NCBI GenBank assembly: GCA_030068075.1
Contig: CM057842.1
Coordinates: 44,540,659-44,604,658 of the forward strand
Length of the DNA: 64,000 bases
From: Paguma larvata
Lineage: Eukaryota; Chordata; Mammalia; Carnivora; Viverridae
Direction of reading: 5' to 3'
Position numbers and translations under genes: made by a program. Shown here in pieces: positions 57,301 through 64,000 of this stretch; position 1 is the stretch's first letter, and each line of letters starts with the position of its first letter. The notes under the pieces were generated by a model. The model was not told the origin of the DNA. It ran no database searches and saw only the letters and a program-made list of their open reading frames with translations.

Positions 57301-57800
57301 TTAAATTATTTATTTTTAAGTTTGCATCCAAGTTAGTTACCATATAGTGCAACGATTTAAGGAGTAGATTCCTTAATGCCCCTTACCGATTTAGCCCATC
57401 CCAACTCCCACAACCCCTCCAGCAATCATGTTTGTTCTCTATATTTAAGAGTCTCTTATGTTTTGTCCCCCTCCCTGTTTTTATCTTTTTACTTTCCTTC
57501 CCTTACGTTCATCTGTTTTGTATCTTAAAGTCCTCATATGAGTGAAGTCATGTGATATTTGTCTTTCTCTAATTTTTCTTACATAATACCCTATAGTTCC
57601 ATCTATATAGTTGCAGATGGCAAGATTTCATACTGTTTGATTGCTGAGTAATACTCTATTGTATGTATATACCACATCTTTTTTATGCATTCATCCATTG
57701 ATGGACCTTTGGGCTCTTTTCATACTTTGTCTATTGTTTATAGTGCTGCTGTAAACATTGGGGTGCATGTACCCCTTTGAAATAGCATACCTATGGATAT
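57301..57800 (-). mobile_element. Second L1 3' end nested in the first
   Basis: 'gcatccaagttagttaccat' and 'aagagtctcttatgttttgt' are carnivore L1 3' UTR, running on to 'aacattggggtgcatgtacc'. Flanked by taacctttttt at 57290-57300 and 57801-57811. The host L1 text resumes exactly after it. Confidence 0.88.
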
Positions 57801-58148
57801 TAACCTTTTTTCAGATTTGTCTTTTGGAAATACCTTCTCCCATTCCATAGATAGCCTTTTAGTTTTGTTGATTGTTTCCTTGGCTGTGCAGAAGCTTTTT
57901 ATTTCGATGTAGTTTTAGTAGTTTATTTTTGTTTTTGTCTCCCTTGCCTCAAGAGACATATCTAGAAAAAGTTGCTACAGCTGGTGTCAAAGAAGCTGCT
58001 GCCTGTATTTTCTTCTATGAGTTTTATGGTTCCAGGTCTCACATTTAGATTTTCAATTTATTTTTCTGTATGGTATAAGAAAGTGGTCCAGTTTCATTCT
58101 TTTGCATGTTGCTGTCCAGTTTTCCCAACACCATTTGTTGAAGAGACA

Positions 58149-58258
58149 GTCTTTTTCCCATTGGATATTCTTTCCTCCTTTGTGGAAGATTAATGGACCA
58201 TATAATTGTGGGTTTATTTCTGAATTTTCTATTCTGTTACATTGATGTGTCTGTTTTT
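58149..58258 (-). repeat. Partner copy in its normal L1 position
   Basis: Follows 'ccatttgttgaagagacagt', its usual ORF2 neighbour, so this is the resident copy. Confidence 0.9.
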
Positions 58259-58487
58259 GTGTCAGTATTGTGCTGTTTTCATTACTACAGCTTTGTAATA
58301 TAACTTGAAGTCCTTAATTGTGATGCTTCCAGCTTTGCTTTTCTTTTTCAAGATTGCTTTAGTTGTTCGGGGTCTTTTGTGGTTCCATATAAATTCTAGG
58401 ATTGTTGGTTCTAGTTCTGTGAAATATGCTGTTGCTATTTTGATAGGGATTGCTTTGAATATGTAGATTGCTTGGGGTCGAAGTTGC

Positions 58488-59859
58488 AAGTCCTCTCCCC
58501 TCTTTTACCTCAGAAAAAATTGTGATCTCATTTTGGATAAAAGGTTTCATGAGTTCACCAACTATCACATAAGAGCAGGAAAGGCTGTAATGGCAAGTGT
58601 GACCAATATTACAAAGGACATGGGAAGGACACCGGGGATGTCCTATCGGGGTGTTCTAACTTCAGAAGGCTTGGATAGAAACCATATTGGTTTCTTGTCT
58701 CCCCTGCCTCCATCTTAGTGCGTAAGATAGCATATCCTGGCACAGAAAATCTTGGAGGATAATAATGTTACCTGAAGCTCATCCAACAACCAATTGCTAG
58801 TGAAACTGTATATTCTATAAGTGTCTTGAAATAATAGCTCTTTGATTTCCAGCTCATAGTTTATTTATAGCAAGCAGAAGTAGCAAAATTATTACTTCAG
58901 ATTGCTATAATGCTTAATGTTATTGGACTTTTTAAAGATTGTAAGTGAATAGATTGAGCTTTTGTGTAGGCATGTTTCTTGTTTTAAGTTGTTTGATGTG
59001 AGGTTAAAAACTTAATTACGGTAAGATTGTATAGAAAACAGATTTTCTCTACCACTTCTTTTTAATGAGTGACTTTTCCATTTTTTGAATGATAGCATCA
59101 GAGACTATAACATATCACAGGAGAGAGAAATTCTGTTTGGCCTTCTTGATGAATTTCCTTCTATTGTGTATTAGCCCCCGTGTTCACATTAGAAATTTCC
59201 ATGGCTGACAACAAGGGCGTTCATCCAGTTACTTCAGGATCCTTTGCCACTTAAAATTGTGGAACTTGCTGTGTCTGTAGGGTGAAAATTGACCTTGGTA
59301 CTTCCCAGCTCAGTAATCCTGTATTGTATGGTGGGTTTTCTCAGTGTTTTTGTTTCTTTTGCTGATGTGCCTGTCCCCGAAGCACCCCTGTTTATATTCA
59401 GTTTTTGTTCAGTTGGCATTTGTGCAGGAGACTTGACTGTAGTGGGCTCTCCTGATTGCTGTAATGAAATATTTAGTTTCCAAGGAGCAACAGAAGAATT
59501 ATAATCTGAAAAAAAATTTTTTAATTGTAGATTTTTTTTAAGCTCCCTTTACATTTTTGTCTTTGACAAGTACAGAGAGTTCTTATTACTGTTCTGTGTA
59601 GAGATAGACTAGATGAAGTCATAGCAGTGACTATAGTGACCATAGCAGAGGGTAGAGAATTGAGGCATCTTTTGTTTTTTATCTTGTAATTTTGAGCATT
59701 CTACTATTCTTACTAGAACAAAAATTTGATTGACCTGCATGATATTTCCAATTTTGTCCCAACCAAAATGTTTTGTTGGGTTCTACTAACCTAGTTGTAT
59801 GAGTCAGCTATGGCTGTCATGATCTGAACATTAAGAAACTTCATTTGGGCAGTTGACTT
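58488..59859 (+). other. Single-copy intron
   Basis: Begins abruptly at the 5' truncation of the L1. No recognised transposon or gene. Confidence 0.55.
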
Positions 59860-60065
59860 CCTGTGGTGGGCTTGGGATCACATGGCCTGGGTTTGATTTC
59901 CATCCCCAAAGCTCATTAGCTGTGTGATGTTAGGAAGATTACTTAACTTCTTCCAACCTTGGTTTCTTGTTCAAAAAGAAAGATTGCTCTGATGATGAAA
60001 TGAGATGATATTGTAGTTACACAGTACATAGAGCATTGGAAACTTTTAATAATAATTATAGAGTT
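59860..60065 (+). mobile_element. MIR
   Basis: 'gcctgggtttgatttccatc', 'gctgtgtgatgttaggaaga' and 'cttaacttcttccaaccttg' follow MIR order. Confidence 0.72.
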
Positions 60066-60140
60066 GAGAATTTTTTGAGCTCTGTAATTACTAGCTATAT
60101 AATGATGATCACACCTCATTAATACAAATATAAATATATA

Positions 60141-60183
60141 TTTATATTTTTGTTATTTTAGAGAGAGCATGGGCAGGGGTAGA

Positions 60184-60217
<34 letters not shown>

Positions 60218-60338
60218 CTAAGCAGCCTCCATGCTCAGCATGGAACCCAACATAGGGCTTGATCCCACAACCCTGGGATCATGACCTGAGCCAAAATCAA
60301 GAGTTGGACACTCAACCAACTGAGTCACCCAGGAACCT
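60141..60338 (-). mobile_element. CAN-type SINE with (GA)n expansion
   Basis: 'tttagagagagcatgggcag' at left, a (GA)14-like run at about 60187-60215, and 'ctgagtcacccaggaacct' at right. Confidence 0.91.
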
Positions 60339-63300
60339 CAGTATCTATTTCTAAATACTTGCTTGACATAGTTTATGTATATAAACCATATATATGATAT
60401 AAATATAAATATAGTATATACATATGGTTTAGAATAATAAATTAGAGAAAGCATCGTGTAGATCATGTAACTTGACCAAGTGCTATCTTCATGGAAATTT
60501 ATTCTTTTCAGGATAAGTGATTGTGAGATGGTTGGTAGCTATCTTGGATGTGTTTAGAGAGAGGAAATGATGGTCACTCTCCCACTGAATGCATCCATCT
60601 TTGGCGGTTTCCCTTGATAGACAAAAAGTCTGTCACTGATTTGGTTCCTTTTTATAGGAAAATCTACATTAAACAATGGCACTAAACTGGAGGTTTTGTT
60701 TTAATGATTGAGAATTGAAAAGTGGCATTCTCAGATGACACAGTGGATTTTTGGGGGGCCTGTATGAAAAGAAGTTAGACACAGACTTTATGGGTAATTG
60801 TCTTCTTTTATTGCCTTTTTTTTTTTTTAAAGCACGTCTACTCTCAGATTATAGCTATGTTTGATCTGATCAGGTAGCTAGATATAACTGCATTTTGAGT
60901 GTTAAATAAAGACTTCTTTATAAACAATGTGATTAGTTCCACGGCATCCCTTGATGGAGAATCTTAACTTAAGCATTCAGGAGTCAAGATACAGAACAAG
61001 AGAATTCCACAAATTCTCCATATTTTGCTTTATGGAAACTACCATGTCAATTATTCAAATGAGCGTGGTTCTCCAATCTCCTTATATCCCTGGCAGGAAG
61101 AACAAATGTTACAGGGAGGTTATAGATGAGCTCCAGTGAAGAGCTTTTTGCTCCCGTGTTCTAGAGCTCACTGATAAAGCACGTGAAGGATGTGGCTTTA
61201 GCTCTGCTGTCCTACATGCTTGCTAAAACTCTCCCACAAGTGTCCTTATCCCCAACCCCTTGCAGGGACAGAGTTTCCATGGCTGAGCTGATCAGAACAG
61301 ACTCTGCGGGCAAGCCACAGGGTCTGAACTGAACATGACCAGCCTTCTTCAAGCCTTCCAGTCATGAAATGGAACTTCTTTCCATGGGGACAGGGGATTG
61401 AGGGGGACTGGAGAGAGGCTAGTGTCATCCCTGGGTAGATTCCCTTTCCAAGAGAAACATCATGGAAGAGGAATGAAGGTTCCTACTTTGTCCCCACAAA
61501 TATTTATTGTTTCTATAAATACCAAGCAGTATGTTAGGTGCCAGAATAGTTAATTAAACTCTGTGCTTCTGAACGCCATAGCCCTTAGGACTTAGCTGTA
61601 TTGACCCTGGAATATGAACGTGTTTCAAGTACTGGTAGAATTTCAAAGTAATTTCACAAAGAAGTGACCCAGAACTGCCTCGATAGCCCAATCATCTTGG
61701 AGAGTGTTTTTGCTGAAGCAGCATTGGGTAGAGGAAGAACATAAAATGGTAGTCACTCTTGTGTTACTGGGAGGCCCATGAGATGCTTGAGCAAGAGCAT
61801 GTGCTTGTGTGGATGAAATCCATCTACTGAGATGCTATGGGCTCATGTCCCAAGTACACCTCCTTGTTGGAGGGCTCAAAACTCCCAGGAAAGGCTTCTA
61901 TGTTGTTCCCAGGCCAGTGTTGTATGTGTTGGTTACTTTTACATAATTTTTAGTTGCTTGCCATATTCTATATAAACCTCTTTTAGGAAAATTTAGCCTG
62001 GTAGTGGTAGTCTATATTGGGAACCATCCCTCTTCGGTATTAAATGAGTCTAGGACAACCAGCAACGCCCACTCCATTACAAGTTTCATATGAAGTAAAC
62101 ATCTATTTTTGCTTTGTGCAGACTCCACTGTATGAAGTGCTAAAAATAACCAAAATGCTCAGAAACCATTTGTGATACAAAAAATGACTGTAGGGGAAAC
62201 CGTGTTGTTTTCTGCCCTCCTTATGACTAAATGGTATAGGGCAGAAATTGTGCCCTAGAACTGGCTTTGTTAGGTCATTCCAAGGCTTTTCTGGTGTTGA
62301 AGGGCCCTACAGTTTTCCCTGTGGACTTGAAATGTCATCTTGCCCACTCAAACTGTTAAAGAAACTTAAAATAATTTAGACAGGCTTTTTTTTTTTTTTT
62401 TTTTTTTTTTTTGATTGCCTAAAAGAAATAGTCTATTTGGGTTTTGAAGACTTAGGTTTTTGTTTTTTTTTTTTAGAACTTAAAAAAAAGAAATGGAAAC
62501 AGATCACAGGTTAGAGTAACTAAAAGACAGAGCTGTTAGGCCTTTTAAAATCTTAGCCATGTTTCCTGATGTTGATGTTGTTTTGTAAGTTATGCTAGCA
62601 TTAGACTTGAATATTCTTGTATTCTACTACTGACTTGAGTCCTCTTACCAAACAGTATATTTGCCAATGTTGTCAACTCGACATCAGAAATGCAGCTCTC
62701 AGCTCCTGGGTTAGGCGCCTCTGATTTTTATCAAGTAGGCAATTTCCCTCTCCCCCTAGCAAATAAACAAGCTTTCAGATCCAGAAACGTTAGAGTGTGC
62801 CAAAGGAACAGCTGGTTATTTTAATGCCGAAAGACTGTGTTCCTGCTGCATCTGTAGGAAAATACTCTTCTCCGAGTCTGAGTATGTCCAAGATGAGCTC
62901 CGTTGACGCATTTCTTGGTGTGCTAGGAAGAATGGTAGTCCCCAGGTCCTTGCCCCAGCCTCCAGCAGATGCGCACTGAGAGATACATGCAGTCATGTGA
63001 GTCTCTTGATAAAATTTCAATTTGTGTTCTCATCTCCAAACTTCAAGAGAAAAAAAAAATCCAAGGTGGTAAGTGACTGGCCATGTTGCATCAAAAGGCA
63101 ATGACAGAGAGGACACACATTTTGGATGTAAAGGGACTCTGATTTGACTGGACAGTGCATTTTCTCTGAGCCTCTTAACTCTGTGAATGCATCCCTTCAT
63201 ATCTGTGGAAACTTCTTACCTTATGTTTGATTTTTCTGTGAGACGATTAGCTTTTTGGAACCTCAATATCTCAAGGAAAGTAAAAGCAATACTAGCCTTT

Positions 63301-64000
63301 CTGGAAAAGTTTATGGAATGTGTCATCCTTCTCACAGTGGTGTGTGTTCTTAAGTGAAGCTGTCTTCTCTTCTGTAAGATGTCCATACTCTGTAGGCTGG
63401 TGGCATGTCTGAAAACCTGCCGAAGACACTGGCAAAGACTAAAGCCGGCACCTAAGGAGAATTTTTTTCTCTCTATTTTCATTTTTTAGCAATCTTTCTT
63501 TGCAGTATTTGTTTGAATTCATCTTCAGCATATAGAAAATTTAAGTCTTTTACATGTGTCTTTGGGGGGGGAGTCTTTTTGGAGGGAAGAAAAGATTTTT
63601 TAAATAATTAGGCCATTTTTTCTGTAAGAGAGATTTGCTAAAACAGGAAATTGGATTTGGAGTTGCCTTGGAAGCAAAAAAACCACCCCCAAAACAAAAA
63701 GCTCTTAAATAGATGTTTAGACACAAGTAGTCTCATAAATAATTTCATTTAAAAAAATGGAAAGTCATTGGGTAACCTCATCTATAATAACATATAACTA
63801 TGTTATATTGCAACCTTATGGTATAAAACTACATACATGACATTGAAAGAAAAAAAGGAGTTGGAATTATGGTACTGACTCGTTTCAGTTTGAGTTAATG
63901 TGTTTCATAAGAGGATGTTCGACAGCTCAGTGGGTTTGAAACTTCCTGATAGTTTCAGGGGTTGGAATCAGTACATTGCAGGCCTCTCCTTGGCAAAATA
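60339..64000 (+). other. Single-copy intron to the window end
   Basis: No recognised transposon apart from simple runs (T27 at 62386-62412; T13 near 62462-62474; T12 near 60818-60829). No exon found. Confidence 0.5.
62386..62412 (+). repeat. Mononucleotide run T27
   Basis: Longest homopolymer in the window, not followed by a SINE body. Confidence 0.95.

Larger units (their letters stand above)
56176..58487 (-). mobile_element. 5'-truncated L1, split and internally duplicated
   Basis: Antisense L1 from its 3' UTR ('gttatattagtttcagatgt') to the ORF2 end region. The minus strand at 58262-58489 reads an RT C-terminal segment containing '[17 protein letters not shown]' and '[16 protein letters not shown]', typical of L1 ORF2. 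Split by a second L1 (57301-57800) and carrying an extra 110-bp block at 57082-57191. Not autonomous. Confidence 0.92.
5355..64000 (+). other. ITPR1: ITPR1 long intron (5' part, runs past the window end)
   Basis: Everything after the second coding exon. No further ITPR1 exon and no other gene was recognised. The intron begins with a consensus donor at 5355 and remains open at 64000, so it is over 58.6 kb here. Its content is listed piece by piece below. Confidence 0.88.

Noticed and set aside
58262..58489. Minus-strand ORF with '[15 protein letters not shown]' and '[16 protein letters not shown]'
   Set aside because: It is the C-terminal part of L1 ORF2 in a truncated element, not a host gene.
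62386..62425. Possible next ITPR1 exon: a T27 tract followed by 'gattgcct', which could read Asp-Cys-Leu
   Set aside because: There is no AG acceptor after the T run, the frame does not continue into the expected ITPR1 residues, and no donor follows.
5355..64000. Presence of the antisense ITPR1-intronic lncRNA EGOT
   Set aside because: In human EGOT lies in a much later ITPR1 intron. Nothing here supports it, and its sequence was not recognised.
1..64000. CRISPR arrays, prokaryotic operons, phage or plasmid modules
   Set aside because: The window has spliced vertebrate exons and mammalian retroposons. Repeats are dispersed, not regularly spaced, and no prokaryotic gene was seen.

Overview
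This is vertebrate nuclear DNA from a carnivore, most likely a felid. It is packed with tRNA-derived CAN-type SINEs whose head reads like the cat consensus ('gcgcctgggtggctcag', or its complement 'ctgagccacccaggcgc'). It also holds carnivore L1 3' ends, ancient MIR and L2 copies, MER5-type DNA transposon relics and MaLR-like LTRs. No bacterial, phage, plasmid or CRISPR feature was seen.

The only gene I can support is ITPR1 (inositol 1,4,5-trisphosphate receptor type 1), on the + strand. Two coding exons are visible. The exon at 694-801 carries the start codon at 710. The exon at 5284-5354 follows it. Together they encode residues 1-53 plus one base of codon 54, in the N-terminal suppressor (beta-trefoil) domain. 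Both have clean splice sites. I found no further exon, so everything from 5355 to 64000 (over 58.6 kb) is read as the start of one very long intron.

Layout: 1-693 is the end of the upstream intron. 802-5283 is the short intron between the two exons, with two SINEs, L2/MIR/MER5 relics and a 17-base C run. 5355-20000 is intron rich in old MIR/L2 relics, with a (TG)17 repeat just after the exon, a block of three SINEs at 9.4-10.2 kb, and a repeat-poor stretch at 12.2-13.8 kb with enhancer-like motifs, including a near-perfect RFX X-box. 20.5-24.3 kb holds an old LTR and a broken ancient antisense L1. 24.3-35 kb is mixed SINE/MIR intron. 35.1-36.4 kb is an L1 containing a younger L1 and a SINE. 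37-48 kb has precise SINE insertions with target-site duplications and a long antisense L2. 48.9-50.3 kb is an AT-rich repeat-poor block. 50.3-53.3 kb is a repeat cluster. 56.2-58.5 kb is an antisense L1 interrupted by a second L1 and carrying an internal 110-bp duplication. 58.5-64 kb is mostly single-copy intron.

I see no undescribed biological system. The most interesting material is non-coding: candidate cis-regulatory DNA, the UG-rich tract beside the 5' splice site, a G-quadruplex motif, the excess of antisense SINEs, and several well-resolved retrotransposition events. Repeat family names come from recalled consensus features, so boundaries are approximate unless a target-site duplication is given.
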